A stretch of 64,000 nt of DNA from Ridgeia piscesae (GCA_025642075.2 JAODUO010000853.1:1-64000), one strand, 5' to 3'; positions 1 through 13,800 are shown, counted from the stretch's first letter. The notes: generated by a model not told the origin, from the letters alone. Translations and numbers: made by a program.

Positions 1-1380
1 AGAAGTATTTTGATTATGATATGTTTAGCCTTCTAGACAATCGAGGGCACAAAGATTACTGTCAGTGACTGTATATGTCACCTAAAGAGAGAGTCTACCA
101 AGTAGGTGTTCATCATTATTATGTGTATGATATGTTTCAAGACGTTATTGAAGAACTGTGTTTGGACAGACAAAACAATGTTGGCTTCATGTCTGTTAGT
201 GGCTACCTTTAACCTCTTGTGTTTACCTCGTGTTATATTCATTATTTTCAACCTACAATCAAAACATTGCAGAAGGAACGAAATAAAAAGAATATAGGGT
301 ATATGTATAATATATAGCATATCAACAGCTGCAAGTATACCGTTTCTGTGCTTGTTATAACAAGCATCTACAGTTGAAAATACCATGTATGGTTTTCATT
401 AACAATACTCTTGTCATGAGTAGCATGAATAGTGGCGTATTTAACACATATGAATTTGCCCCAACCCTGGTTCCGTATTATCCAGTTGTGGAAGAAACAG
501 CACCTAATCATGGTCAAAAGGTTGATTTGATTGATCTCTTCTTGGTTGACTAGCTGGTCAGTCCTGTTTACTGCACTGCTTGGTCAGTACATGTACCAGT
601 TAAGAGCCTGGTGACGTGACTGAGTCAAGTCAAGTACCTTTCTATGTGGACGAGACTGCAGGTTGTCCCAGTCACATACTTGTTTCAGTACTACTATTGG
701 ACACATACCCTCCTTCCCCATCACTGTCTGTCTCTGTATCTCTCCCTCTCTCTGTCTCCATCTCCTACCTGTCTCTTTCTCTCGCTCTCTCTCTCTCTCC
801 TCTTCTGTCTTTTGGCGGGAAAATTGGCGGATGTAGAGGTTTGAAATTGGTGGTGTATAAAATTTGAAAAACAAGCGGAAATATTGATTGATAAGTATTA
901 TTCTTGTGTTAAGGTTATTCATAAAGCTGTACTGGACATATATTGAGTAGTAGTTTTGGTAAAAGTTTGTTAGTTAACAGTATTTTTGAACAGATTAGAT
1001 TAGTGGGTGATAATAGGGTAATCTGGGCTTCGACAAATTGTAAACAAGATTGAGCAAATCTCTTTATTTGATATAGTTTATAAGAGATAAAGCAATAAGC
1101 ATAACAACTACATATGTAAGATAATACTGTGAATAGGTATCATTGTTATTAAAAATAAACAAGTGTTTTAGTAGGAAACCCTTGTTTGTTTATATAGGTA
1201 GTGTCCAATGTTTCCGCTAGGGAACGGTACCAGTACAGACTAAACTTATTGTTCATGGTAGCATAGGTAGTAAGTTGTTTATAACATAAAGTGTGCTGCA
1301 GTTGCTGTACACAATAAACAAACAGTCTTTCTAAAGACTAAGTTGGTATAAACTAAGAGTTGATTTTGACAAATCGTAAT
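1..1380. other. Left flank with no recognised gene; CT-rich microsatellite
   Basis: No coding region is supported here. A CT-rich simple repeat runs from about 718 to 806 and produces spurious Ser/Leu-rich open frames. The last several hundred bases may be the 5' untranslated part of the LINE that follows, but no start of the element, such as a target-site duplication, can be seen. Confidence 0.5.
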
Positions 1381-2453
1381 ATGGCACCTTGCAAGCGGCA
1401 AGTGAAGGCAAGGAGGCACTTGGTGTGTAACCACTGCCACAGCTTGGTGGATTTTGCTGTATCGGGGTGCGGAAAAACTTGGTCAGAGACAACGGAGGAA
1501 GGGTTTACGTTCCAATGTTTAGGGTGTTGGAAAGTGGACTGTCTGACAGCAGAGTTAGCTAGGCTAACGGATATTGTGAAGGGGATGGAGAATGGTGGGA
1601 GGGTGATTGCAAGGAAAACAAATGGAGAAAGAACAACAGGAAACATGACATGCAGGAAGGTGACAGGGGAGAAAGTGACAGTAGAGAAGGAGGGAGGGAC
1701 AAGGGGACAGGATATGAGAGAAGTTGATGCGACAGGAGGAAAGACGAATGGACGAAAGGAAGTGAGAGTAGATGTGACCAAACGGAAGTCAATAACAAGG
1801 ACGGTGACAGGAAGAAAAGAGACAGGAAGGAAAGGAACAACAGAGAAAGCGGCAGGGGGGAAAGTCAGCAACCAGGGAGATGCAAAACGGAGGAGCTACT
1901 CTGAAGCAGTGATCGAGGGGGCATTGAGAACAGAAAGGGTATGTATGGGAGACTCCATTTTGCGAAAGACAGACAGGACATTAACCAAGGGAGAAGACGT
2001 TGTTGTTTGTCTTCCGGGGGCTAGGATAGAGCATGTGACTGAACGGGTAGAGAACGTATTGGGGCATGGCCAAGGGGGTCTATATTGGTACACGTAGGGA
2101 CGAACAATGCAGACAGGGATGGAACAACCAGGATAGTAAAGAGATACAGAGAGTTGGTAGAGACACTGAAGAAGACAAGAGTTGAACAGATCATACTATC
2201 AGGAATCTTGCCAGTGATGAGGGGAAGGGGAGTAATGTATAGTAACTGCAAGAGGATGGCAATTAACGCATTACTAGAGCAGGTGTGTGAAGAAGAAGGA
2301 GTTGGATTTGTAGATTTGTGGGGATATTTTGTTGGGAAAGAAGATATGTATATGACAGATGGCCTCCATTTAAGCGGAAAGGGCGCAGCAGTGTTCTCCG
2401 AGAACCTGCTTCGATCGATGGACAATGGAACAGGTTGCAACTTTTTAAACTAG
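1381..2453 (+). pseudogene. LINE ORF1: zinc-finger-like plus SGNH esterase-like protein, frameshifted
   Basis: Translation from the ATG at 1381 gives a CNHCHS...GCGKTW...CLGC cluster, spaced like a PHD or zinc-ribbon finger, in the first 50 residues. A basic Thr/Lys/Arg-rich linker follows, then GDSILR near 1951. The frame ends at 2097, but the next frame continues with HVGTNNAD (2090 on) and DGLHLS near 2360. GDS, GTNN and DGLHL are the blocks of the SGNH hydrolase fold, carrying the nucleophile Ser, the Asn, and the Asp/His pair. The break lies at a run of five G near 2075 and looks like the loss of one G. ORF1 proteins of this type are thought to bind RNA or lipid in the retrotransposon particle; that function is inferred from the family. 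Confidence 0.85.
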
Positions 2454-5300
2454 TTTCGCAGGGGGGATACACAGATAAGTCAAATATTAGAGGCATAGAT
2501 AAAGATAGCAAAAAGAAATCAACAAAGAACAGCCTGGAAAGCCCTACGGAATTTGGTTATAAATGTGTTTGTTTAAATGCAAGGAGCATAGTAAACAAAA
2601 GAAATGAACTAAACAATATGGTAGAAGATATTGACCCTCACATAATAGGTATAACTGAATCTTGGGCCACCCCCAATATATCAGAAGCCGAATTAGGAAT
2701 GACAGGATATGTAATGTTTAGGAAAGATAGATTAGGAAGAAGGGGAGGCGGAGTTATTTTATATATTAAAGAATCCATCCAGGCTTATGAAATAAAACTA
2801 GAAAAAGAAGCAGAATGTGAAGAAGCTGTCTGGTGTAACATAGTTACAGGAAACTCAACATTAACTGTTGGGTTAGTGTATCGGAGTCCAAACATAAGCA
2901 TAGAAGAGAATGAAAAAATACATAACGCTATCAAAGAAGTGAGTAAACGGGACTGTATTATTATGGGGGATTTTAACCATGGGCATATACAGTGGACATC
3001 TCTACAGAGTACCGGGAGAGAGGATCAAGAGTTTTTAAATTTAGTTCAAGATAGTTTCCTTTCTCAACATGTGTTAGAAGCAACCAGGGGCGAGAATGTG
3101 TTAGACATAGTATTGAGCTCACAGAAGGAATTTGTTGATAATGTCAAGATATGTGAGCCACTGGGGTGTAGTGATCACAACCAGATACATTTTATCATCA
3201 AAGTAAAGGGAGAACGGAATAGAAAAATAAGGTAGAGGAAAAAAATTCACAAATGAAGATATAAGGACATGAGGGAATATTTAGCAAAGATAGACTGGAA
3301 TAAAACACTGAAGAATAAGACAGCAACAGAATGCTGGAATATTTTAAAGAATGAAATTGACTGCGTCGTTGACAAATTTGTTCCGTTGAAAAAACAGGGG
3401 AAACGGTCAAAGAAGAAACATTTATCGAAGGAAGCCATTAGAAAAATCAAGTACAAGCAAATGATGTGGAAGAGATATAGACATACTGGAAGTGAAGAAG
3501 ACTATAGCATTTATAAAGAAGCACTTAATCAAGCTACAGCTGAAATTAGAAATTCAAAGAGAAGCTACGAAAAAAAAAGCTTTTAATATAAAACATGACA
3601 GCAAGAGTTTTTATGCGTATGTTCGAAGTAAACAGAAAGTTCAGGATAAGGTCGGTCCTCTAGAAGGTAGTGATGGAAACATAATAACAGAGGGATTCTT
3701 AATGGCAGAAAACCTAAATGAGTACTTTAGTTCGGTGTTTACCAGGGAAGATATTAGTATATTACCAGTACTTGAGACTAAGTTCGAAGGGAGAGAGTTT
3801 GACTATTTAGGACAACTAATTGTAACCCCAACAATGGTAGCTATGAAAATAAGAGATATGAAGGATAATAAATCACCTGGAGTGGATGGGATTCCTCCCA
3901 AATTACTATTGGAAATTGTAGAACAAATCAGCATACCGCTTGCAACAGTGTTCAATTTGTCATTAGAGGAGGGAATGGTTCCGTTATAATGGAAAGAAGC
4001 AAACATTATACCATTATTTAAAAAAGGTTCGAGAAACAAGTCAGAGAACTATAGACCAGTGAGTTTAACATCGGTGATTTGCAAACTATTAGAAAGACTA
4101 ATTAAAGATCACCTGGTTGATTTTCTTGTTAAAAATAAATTGATAAACCCATCTCAACATGGGTTTTTAAAAGCGAGGTCATGCTTAACAAATATGTTAT
4201 GTTTTTTGGAAGATGTCACAAAGTGGGTAGATGAGGGATCACCAGTAGATATAATCTATTTGGATTTTTAAAAAGCGTTTGACAAAGTGCCACACCAAAG
4301 ACTACTACTTAAACTAAAGGCCCATGGCATAGGAAATGGTATGATCAACTGGATAGAAAAATGGCTTATTGATAGAAGACAAAGAGTAGTAGTTGATGGG
4401 GAGGTTTCAAACTGGAAATCGGTTTTGAGTGGAGTACCGCAGGGATCAGTACTGGGACCTATTTTATTCTTAATATATATCAATGATTTGGATGATGACA
4501 TAACAAGCAAGGTGTTGAAGTTTGCAGACGACACAAAAGTGTTTAGGAAAATTAAAAATGATGCAGATAGACAGCATTTACAAGATGATCTTAATAAGTT
4601 GATAGACTGGTCTGAGAAGTGGCAAATGCTGTTTAATTTTGGAAAGTGTAAGTGCCTCCACACAGGACATGGGAATGAAGATGCACAATATACAATGGGT
4701 GGTACTGTACTAAATACTACCTTAAAGGAAAAGGACTTAGGGTTAACTATTAGTGCTGACATGAAGGTATCAGAACAGTGGAATTGCAGCAGCAAAGGGA
4801 AACCAAATTCTTGGATTAATTAGGTGAAATATAGTGTACAAAGAAAAAGAACTAATAATACTGCTGTATAAAACAATAGTTAGGCCTCACTTAGAATATT
4901 GTATACAAGCATGGAGGCCATATCGCAAGAAGGATATTGATATGCTAGAAAGAGTACAAAGGAGAGCAACCAAAATGATACCAAAACTCAGGAATATTAG
5001 TTATGAAATGCGTCTAAAAGAATGTGGTTTAACAACACTAGAAACCAGAAGATTGAGGTGTTTAAAATATTGAATGGGTATGAAAATATTGACAGAAATA
5101 TTTTTTTCACAGTCAAGGAAGAGAGAAGGACTAGAGGACATGGAGTTACATTAGCAAAGAAGCAGTGTAGACTGGATATTAAAAAACTTTCATTTTCACA
5201 AAAAACTTGGGATGGTGATGCCAATATACAAACTGAGATCACGGCTATGCGAGTAACATTGCAGACTTTTTGTTTCACTGACTTTCTGTATAATACTGAG
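2440..5300 (+). pseudogene. LINE ORF2: endonuclease-reverse transcriptase, broken by stops and frameshifts
   Basis: The endonuclease occupies about 2560-3235 and its catalytic motifs appear intact: LNARS, the Glu in ITESW, GDFNH and SDHNQ. The linker at 3269-3586 and the reverse transcriptase at about 3575-4800 lie in different frames. The polymerase shows SPGVDGIPP, ENYRPVSLTS, DKVPH, GVPQGSVLGP, FADDTKV and LGL. A thumb-like C-terminal part continues at 4834-5073 (HLEYCIQAW, RVQRRATKM) and decays to about 5300. The stop codons at about 3987 and 4269 are TAA in places where the family is open. Such enzymes nick target DNA and prime reverse transcription there; this copy cannot make a full protein. 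Confidence 0.9.
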
Positions 5301-5338
5301 CTACTGATAGGCTGTTCACTGCAAAAACCACACACAGG

Positions 5339-5855
5339 CAGGGGCGCGTCGATCCGGTTTTAAAAGTGGGGGGACGGGGGACCAATTTATATATACATAT
5401 ATGTAGGTATTTTTATGTATGTATATAATATATAATCTTAATATCCACCAGGGCGAACAGGCTGCAATCCAAGGGGTGACAGGACAAACAAAAATTTATA
5501 ATCTATAATGTGCTTGATGGCTAGTGCCTATTAATATATCAACACAAAGGTGCAAATTGACAGAGCCCGGCATGATGAATATTTACCGAACTAAGATCTA
5601 GTTGCGGCCAACCAAGTAATTTATCATTCTAATAATTTTCCACTGGGTAGTCGGAAGTTTATATCTGAACTCGTATATTAATTTTACTACTAGACCGATG
5701 TAGGGTTTTTAAGAGAGGGGAGTGATCAGCCTCGCTATATGCCTGTAAATTTGTTTTTATGAACTGAAAAAGTGGGGGGACATTTCCTATGCTGTCCCCT
5801 CAGGCTGAAAAGTGGGGGGTGTGGTCCCCTTGTCCCCCACCGATCGACGCCCATG
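5339..5855 (+). mobile_element. Non-autonomous inverted-repeat element, copy A (hAT-like termini)
   Basis: The left end reads CAGGGGCGCGTCGATCC and the right end GATCGACGCCCATG, so the ends are inverted copies of one another. The element is about 517 bp and has no coding capacity. A G-rich block (gggggacaagg-like) sits just inside each end. The CAGGGGCG terminus resembles hAT-type transposons, but no clear 8-bp target duplication is visible, so the superfamily is a guess. Further copies occur at 5940-6815, 6816-7172, 7177-7270 and, inverted, at 28376-28690. This insertion truncates the upstream LINE. Confidence 0.75.
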
Positions 5856-5939
5856 CTGTGTAGAACTTTCCAATCCTACATTTTGGCAATGATATTTGTT
5901 TTCACTCAAATGGGAGTAAGTTACACAAAGTGCAGGAAT

Positions 5940-6815
5940 CCACCGCTTTGGTCGTAGGCGATAAGCATCAACCAGGCAAGGGGTGAATGTGAAACACAAA
6001 TTTCATAATTTATAATGGCTAGAACATACTAATAATATCAACACAACTTTACACAAGGATGCAAACTGATAGAGCACGGCAGCGGCTCAGCCCAGTGTCA
6101 CACGTACATTTTTCCGGTCGTTATAAACTTTCCGATTGACGTTTCTGCGCATGCGCGATAAGTATAAAATTACCAATGTGCAGCGAAACGACAAAGCATT
6201 TTTGGTATGGATGCCACGGGCTGTTCATCAACTCTCCTATGATGATTACTGTGAAGAGTTACTTAAAATGTCGTTCAATACAATAACATCTTACGTTTGT
6301 TTAAATCACCGTCACGGATTATGGCGCACTATACTCTATAGTCACGTTTGCTATCAAAACATGCTTCAAAACTTGTTTGCCTCATGTTAATTTGCTACAA
6401 ATAACTTTATATAATATATCCATAACACATAACCCGTAATTTATACTATAAATGCATTGTCCTTTCGCTGCACATTAGTGATTTTACATTTATCGCGCAT
6501 GCGCAGAAATGTCAATCGGAACATTTATAACGCCGGGAAAATGTAAGTGCTACACCGGCATGATGATTATTTACTGAAGTAAGATCAAGTTGCGCGCAGT
6601 GGCCAGTCGATTTTCTAATGTGTGGTCGGAACTTCATGTCGCGAGTTTATTGTCTAGCTATTAGTCCTATGTAGCGGCTTTTAAGAGAGAGGAGTGGTGA
6701 GTCAGGCTACATGCCCCGCAATTTTTCTGAACTGAAAAGTGGGGGGACAATTCCTATGCTGTCCCCCCACGCTGAAAAGTGGGGGGAACGTGGCCCCCAC
6801 CGATCGACGCCCGTG
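5940..6815 (+). mobile_element. Second copy (B) of the same element, split by another insertion
   Basis: The sequence matches copy A around the 'ccaggc...aaggggtgaa' region near 5970 and through the right end GATCGACGCCCGTG at 6815. It is interrupted from about 6093 to 6560 by a different element with long inverted repeats. The left terminus is not preserved. Confidence 0.65.
6093..6560. mobile_element. MITE with inverted repeats of about 100 bp, nested inside copy B
   Basis: The segments 6093-6197 and 6448-6560 are imperfect reverse complements of one another over about 100 bp. Both contain TGCGCATGCGCGATAA-like cores and CCGATTGACRTTTCTGCGC. The ends are GTGTCACACGTACATTTT and the complement of AAAATGTAAGTGCTACAC. 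The interior encodes nothing recognisable. It lies within the larger element, so it inserted later. Confidence 0.8.
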
Positions 6816-7270
6816 CTAGAGCCTATAAAATTTATAATATCAACACAAGGTTGCAAACTGATAGAGCCCGGCAACGGCGCTGTCTGGTTTGATGGTTATT
6901 TACTAAAGTAAGATCAAGTTGCGTGGTGTGGCCAGCCAAGTAATTTATCTAGTCGATTTTCTAATGGGTGCATGGTCGGAACTTCATATCGCGAGTTTAT
7001 AGTCTAGCTAGTCCTGTGTAGCGGCTTTTAACAGAGAGGAGTGGCGAGTCAGGCTATATGCCTCGCAATTTTTCTGAGCTGAAAAGTGGGGGGGGACAAT
7101 TCCTATGCTGTCCCCCCCACGCTGAAAAATGCGGGGACGCGTCCCCCCGTCCCCCACCGATCGACGCCCGTGCACACAGGGGCGTCGATCCGGTTTTAAA
7201 AGTGGGGGGACGGGGGACCAATTTATATATACATATATGTATGTAATTTCTATGTATGTATATAATATTT
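6816..7270 (+). mobile_element. Further partial copies (C, D) of the GATCGACGCCC-ended element
   Basis: Copy C ends with GATCGACGCCCGTG at 7172. Four bases later a left terminus, CAGGGGCGTCGATCC, starts at 7177 and matches copy A up to about 7270. It then runs into a TA-rich microsatellite. Tail-to-head placement of two copies suggests repeated insertion into, or rearrangement of, the same site. Confidence 0.65.
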
Positions 7271-7440
7271 ATATATTATATAATATATTATATAATATAT
7301 ATTATATTTGTTTATATGTCATATATATATATATAGTGTATATTTATATATATATACATAAGTATACATACATATGTATATTTTTTGACATGTAATATAT
7401 ATATATATATATATATATTATAACATGTATATTAACATAG
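7270..7440. repeat. TA-rich microsatellite
   Basis: Runs of (TA)n and related ATAT/TATG units, with longer pure TA stretches near 7325-7340 and 7396-7418. Confidence 0.8.
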
Positions 7441-10003
7441 AACTATCACAATTATTTATCCATACATTGAATTTAATATTATAAATAATTGTAGTTGCAT
7501 TTATTTGTACGTTTTGTTTATGGAAAATATATTATCGAAAGATCCAAAAATGCTTGAACTATTATCTCTTATATTATAAATGTGGAACGCCTAAGTATAC
7601 GACGCCTTTTAGTTACTACTTAATTATATCTTGTAATTAGTCTTTAAAGTAATTTTATTTTGATATATACTTTTTACCATTTGTTTATGTATAAAAAATG
7701 GTAAAATGTTCCCAACTGGGATGGATACAGGATTGTAGATTTATCAAACAAACATCACAGTGAAATGTCTATTTGGTAATAACAAAACGCTTGTTTTGTA
7801 TGGGTGTAGGGGTGGGGTCATATTTATATGGTATAGTTTGGCTTGTTATACATAGAAAAGCCTGTGGCTCGTTATACATAGAAAATATACACACCCACCC
7901 CCCACCTAAAAAAGTTAATTTTGTTGTTCATACCCAGACATATAACCACCTAAACTGAATTTTGTCTTTATAATGTATTATGAACAATGGGTTAATATAC
8001 CATACCAAAGAAATATGACCCCCATCTCAAGTTTCATTTGTCTACAGAGGTTAGTGACTTACCCATAATGTTTCCCATGAAATTAGGCATAAAATAGAAT
8101 ACTGAAGTTGGTGCAAGTGTGCAGCAAAACATGCCTATTGAATAATGTTAGTTTGAAAAGGAGCTCTTTCACTGGAAAACAGTATTATGGCTTAGCAATA
8201 ACATTATCTATCTATCGAAGTGCAATGTATAAATATAAACAAAACATTACTCTCAACGTGATTACTACTCAAATACGTACAACAAATTAAGATCCATAAA
8301 GAAACAAGGGATGAGTCATTTTTCAATGGGGCGGTCAATTTTCTATTATAGAATGTTGACACCTGGGTCACTTTTCTATATGGGTCAATATTCTATCTGA
8401 CACCAGTATCTCATATAAAAGCCTACGCAATAACTTTATTCACCAGATGGCGCTTATTACGAGATTCCTCATGCCATCCTGTTATGCCTCACTGTTTAGT
8501 TATGCCCCACTCTCCCCTATTTCCTACTGAATGTTTTGTAAGGGGGTCTTTAAACACAATCCAACCTGGAGGGACCTCTACCACTGAACTCATAACATCT
8601 AAAACAAAGAAGCATTGACAGAAAGTAACAATCAAATCACATTCATTTATCCAACACTGTATAATTATTATCTATGACGTTTATTCACTCGTCAAAATAC
8701 ACAAGGACAGTAAATATATAGTTTCACACATTGTGATGTCCAGCACCACGTCAACTTATACCATTCAATTTACACTGAATATATAATAAAACAGGTATAA
8801 TGCTCATGAATCAACATGTATCTTTCAAGACTATTTCACAGTTCATTGATCACAGCAGCAGCATTCCAAAGCAATAAAAAGTACACTCAAGAAATTAAGC
8901 ATACTTTATAGTATTGTACTTCTTGTATTGTACTTTCTAAACCACTTACTAGACACCAATCAATAGGGAAGGAAGCCTCGGTGTATGACAAATGACACAG
9001 CCACTCTGTGTAAATGCATACTAATTATTTTAAACTTTCATGAAATACAAATGCTATGAAAATATATGCTATCATTTGACTCACATGCATACACTTGATT
9101 TTGAATTCTCTAATATGTTAGACAATGAGACTTAAAAATACTAAAATTATTTCAAAACAACGATTAACAGTAATGGCTGTAATAGCCATGACATGGTTTT
9201 GCAATAACATGTAAGTGATGCTTGAAAAAAGTATTAAGTACAAAACATTTCCATAGTTAATGCCATATACAACTACCTTCTCTTATTGTGAAATGTTAGC
9301 TTAACTTAATAATTCTATAAATATAATTTTAAACATAATTTTTAATATAATTGAAATTTTTTTATAATTCAGACGCATTCAATGTAAATATAATTAAATT
9401 TTATAAATATTTCAATTATAAATATAATTTTAAATTACATTTTAGACCTCTTATAATATTTACTTATTTGTTTACTAACTTAAAATTATATTTTTAGAAG
9501 ATAATTTATAATTTTAAAGGTAATTTTATATACCCAGGTATATTTATTTATTTATTAACTAGCGTAATACAAATATTTTAAAATAGATATTCTATTATTT
9601 TAAAAGATATCTGAGATATGTTATTTATTTATTAGATCAAAAGAATACATTTTTTCATTTTAAAGAACATTATGTATATTACATATTTATTTGCCATATT
9701 TCATTTTATTGTATACATAGGCACTATGTGAGTCAACGCCAGACTAAATTCCAATTTAACATGTAGTGCTTGTTGAAAATGGCAATAAAGCTTTTTTATT
9801 ATTATTATATGCAGTTAAATCCCTACACAATTAAAATGTATTCACTATTCAATTATATATTTAGTACCGTACACCGCGGCACAATGAATGAATGACTCAG
9901 CACAGTACAAGTATTCTTTACCACCCTTGAGTATCTACTTATGTAACTACCACACTAAGGGAAGCAGCCATCTGATACCATCCCAAGTTCTTCCCCCACA
10001 GGT
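7441..10003. other. Intergenic stretch with no recognised gene
   Basis: AT-rich DNA with short random open frames only. The part from 9300 to 9720 is especially AT-rich and contains many small palindromes of TTATAATTTTAAA type. An AATAAA followed by an ATT run near 9785-9808 could be the tail of an old retroelement. The C2 gene on the minus strand ends at 10004, so its 3' untranslated region should lie here, but I cannot fix its poly(A) site. Confidence 0.5.
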
Positions 10004-10746
10004 TCAGTACACAGGGAAGCTGTCCATCAGTTGAAGGCGAGACGAAGTCCCTGCCTTACGACACGTCAGTTTGATCACCTACAAGGAGGAATTGAAATAA
10101 TAGTAAAAGATAATTAACACTGTAAATAATATATTATTCAAGGCAGAAATTAATAAGCTGAATTAATATATTCCAACTGTAGTAACCTGCTACTTGTTCA
10201 ACCTGTTAATAATTTTTTTTCACTATTTCATAAAGTTGTACTAAATCTAATCAACGAAAAAATACTTTTTTCAATGGACAACAATACCCTGCTACCCTCA
10301 AATCAGAAGAAGACATCCACTGGCTTGATGACCTTACAAGTGCTAATCATGTAAGATTATTATTAATCGATTACTAATCATACAGGAGGCCACCTGTGCC
10401 CAGTAAACACAGAGTTCACTCCCAGCGGGACTTACTTTCTTGCCGGGGTGTTTCTGGAAGAGGAGGCTGGGCTGACGGAAGGCTGCGTGGGCCACCAGGG
10501 CCTCCCTAAACTCCAGCATCCTGGCCTGCTGGGATTCCTCCGACACCAGACGTTCGTTGTTCTTCTACAAACACAACACACTGTGTGTGGAGGCAAGAGA
10601 CAATGCCGTAACTGACACATACCTAAAATTAACTACTATAATAATCTGTTTGTATCCAGAACAATTTTTCTTGATTGTTAAACCAGAAGTGTGTTACACA
10701 TCAAAGCACTTATATCAATATACAATCTTGCATCTCTCTCTCCCCC

Positions 10747-10809
<63 letters not shown>

Positions 10810-13800
10810 TCTCTCTCTCTGTCACCATCAGTTATTTACCAACTTTGTACAAAGTATATAACATCATGCAACAAAGTTCATAGTATATGGTGTAACAGAA
10901 GACACAGTACAAAGGGCAGGCATCATAATGGAATCCAAGTTCAATCTTGCTATGAGCACACCGCCTCGTTGCCAAGACAACCATAAGACTTCTAAAACTT
11001 ACAAGGTCAGCAAGCGCAAAGTTGGACTGACAACCTTGTTCAAGGTCAAAGTCTGACAGCTGAAGGATGACTTGACCGAGAGATTCGTTGCTGCCGATCA
11101 TTGAGTGATCAACCACATGCAGAATAACGTACCTGTTGACAAAATGTAGACATACTCAAAACACTCATATTACTTTTGTTATAGTGAATTTTTTTATTAT
11201 TACTAAACAAAATATAATACTGAACTTTAATTCTAATACCTCATTTAATATTTGTACATGTCTATAATATTATAATATGCAATTGTTGCTTAGAATACCA
11301 AAGTGTATTAATGTATTCGCAGACCTGACCACCTTTTAAGTATTTATGGCATGCTTGAAAACGACATTACGTAAAACAACCATCGTAAATATCTCGTCTT
11401 TCTTTCCCGCCCTGTACCTCATGTCAAGTTCTTCCTTTGCCACATCAAATTCAAATGTTTCATTCCACACGGGATCTGTTGTGTTCCGCTGCACCTGGAT
11501 GGACAGAAGACACTGGTGGATGTTCTTGCTCAATCAACCGTGAAACATACAAATACTGCAGTAGTAGTGATGCTACTGGTGGTAGTTGTCGTGGTGATAG
11601 TATAGCTGGAAGTGATGATTTTTTTACTGTGGATGTGGTAGTAGTAGTAGTGGAAGTGGTAGTTTTCTTATTGTGGTCGTGATAGTAGCATACCAGTAAT
11701 AGTGGAGGTGGTGATTTTTTATTGTGGTCATGATTGTAGCATAATAATGGAAGTGATGATTTTGTTATTGTGGTCATGATAGTAGCATAATAATGTAGGT
11801 GGTGGTTTTGTTATTGTGGTCGTGGTAGTAGCCTAATAGTGGAGGTTGTGGTTTTGTTATTGTGGTCGTGGTAGTAGCCTAATAGTGGAGGTGATTGTTT
11901 TTCATTGTGGTCATGACTGTAGCCTAATAGTGGATGTGGTGGTTTTGCTATTGTGATCATGATAGTAGCATAACAGTGGATGTGATGGTTTGTCATTGTG
12001 GTCATGATAGTAGCCTAATAGTGGAGGTGGTGGTTTTGTTATTGTGGTCGTGATAGTAGCATAACAGTGGAGATGGAGGTTTCGTTATTTTCTGTTGGGG
12101 TGGTTTTTTAATTTTATTTTTTAGCATAATAGTGGAAGTGGTGGTTTTTTATTTTGGTCATGATAGTAGCATAATAATATAGGTGGTGATTTTGTTACTG
12201 TGGTTGTAATAGTAGCATAATAGTGGAGGTAGTGGTTTTTGTTTGTTATTGTAGACATGATAGCAGTATTTGTGACACTGATGGTGGTAGTGTACGTTTT
12301 GTTGTTGTGATAATGGTACTTGTAGAGGTGATGATGGTGTTTGACGATGTAGTAGTGGTAGTAGTAGTGGTAGTAGTAGTAGTAGTAGTAGTAGTAGTAT
12401 CTACAATAAACAACATTTGGTCAGTGATTGACAGGTGCAGAACATGCGAGATATCACAGGGAAAGTTGGTAAATGATGGTTTACCATATTTATTAACTGT
12501 CATCATAAACGTATCATGCACCTGATGGTTGGCCTGTGAACTGTAGATGAAGCTGTCCCTACCTCAGTGTGGTAGACTGTGTCCAGTCCTGGCACTTGCA
12601 GTTTGACAAATGGGTCAGGGAGACCATTAACCCGACCGAGTCCTGTTGCACCATGCACAGTGACCAACAGTTTGTCAGGAAACCGGAACACTAGGCTGAC
12701 CTCAAGGTCACCTTGAATGTTCAGGTTTGTCTGTAATGAAGTTAGCAGTAATAATAATAACAACCACAAAAGGCTATTTCACTAATCAAGTAATTGAGAA
12801 TGTATCCCTAATAAGTGACTTTTCATAAATATATGTAGCAGTTGTCACATTCCTGATATTTAATGGAAAAAAGTAATGAGAATTGAGAACCAGAATGACT
12901 TGATCAATTAAACATTTTGCACTGCTATGCACATGATATGGACTCAACAGACATAGGGTCAAATACATTGAAAGAATATTTAGATACAAATACTCTTGAG
13001 GGATTCAAATACAATTCAATTTTTTTAATGCAAATGTAGTTATACTATTTAAATACAAATACATTGGAAAGTATTTCAAATACTTTTTCAAATACTTTTC
13101 ATTTTCAGGATGTATTACTATGTAGGTAAAAGAAAAGCAAGTCATATATTGAGACATCTAGTTTATAGGCATAATTAGTGTTTTGCTCATATGATGACAG
13201 GCAGACCAGTGCTAGGGAGTATTGTTACTGCTAACTACATCACAGTGACAACTGACTCAAAAACCTCTATCCACAAAGATAAAAGCCAAAATATGTTGTT
13301 TGTTATGTTAAGCCAGGATGTCCATAATAAAATGCCTATGTTGCCATCAAAAGAGACACTGATAACCACTGCTAGGATCTTGTGAGGAAGTGTGACAGCT
13401 CAACTTCAAAGTCAGTCAGGAGGCAGAAAACCAGAATAGCCTGGAGTCAGCTTGGAGCATGACTAAAGCACAAAGGGAATATTGACCTATGGTCACTATC
13501 AGGTGCTAATACATCATCTGGCTCTAAGTAAACAAAAGTTGTGGTCACTGTCAGGGCCATGGGGGACACCTGCTGTTAATTGTCTTCATAAGTAATTAGC
13601 ACTGTTGGGTGAAGTTGCAGTGAAGGTAGTCAGTTTGGCAGACATTACATGTGATCTTGAAACAGAAATGTTGATACTAACAATGTATTTGAAAAAGTAT
13701 TTGAAAGTATTTGAACAAGTCAAATACTTTAGGAAAGTATTTAAATACAAATACTTTTAATTCCTAAACATCAAATACAATTACAACTACTTTAAAAAGG

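Larger units (their letters stand above)
1381..5338 (+). mobile_element. CR1-clade non-LTR retrotransposon (LINE), near full length, inactivated
   Basis: The element has two consecutive coding regions. ORF1 (1381 to 2453) has an N-terminal Cys cluster and an SGNH-hydrolase-like region. ORF2 (about 2440 to 5300) has an AP-endonuclease with NARS, TESW, GDFNH and SDHNQ motifs, then a reverse transcriptase with YRPVSLTS, KAFDKVPH, GVPQGSVLGP and the catalytic FADDTKVF. This order is that of CR1-like LINEs whose first ORF encodes an esterase. The copy is dead but not old: it is broken by a frameshift near 2075, a stop at 3235, frame changes near 3240, 3575, 4800 and 5070, and in-frame stops at about 3987 and 4269. 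The 3' end is cut off by an inverted-repeat element that begins at 5339. It has no apparent relation to the neighbouring host genes. Confidence 0.93.
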
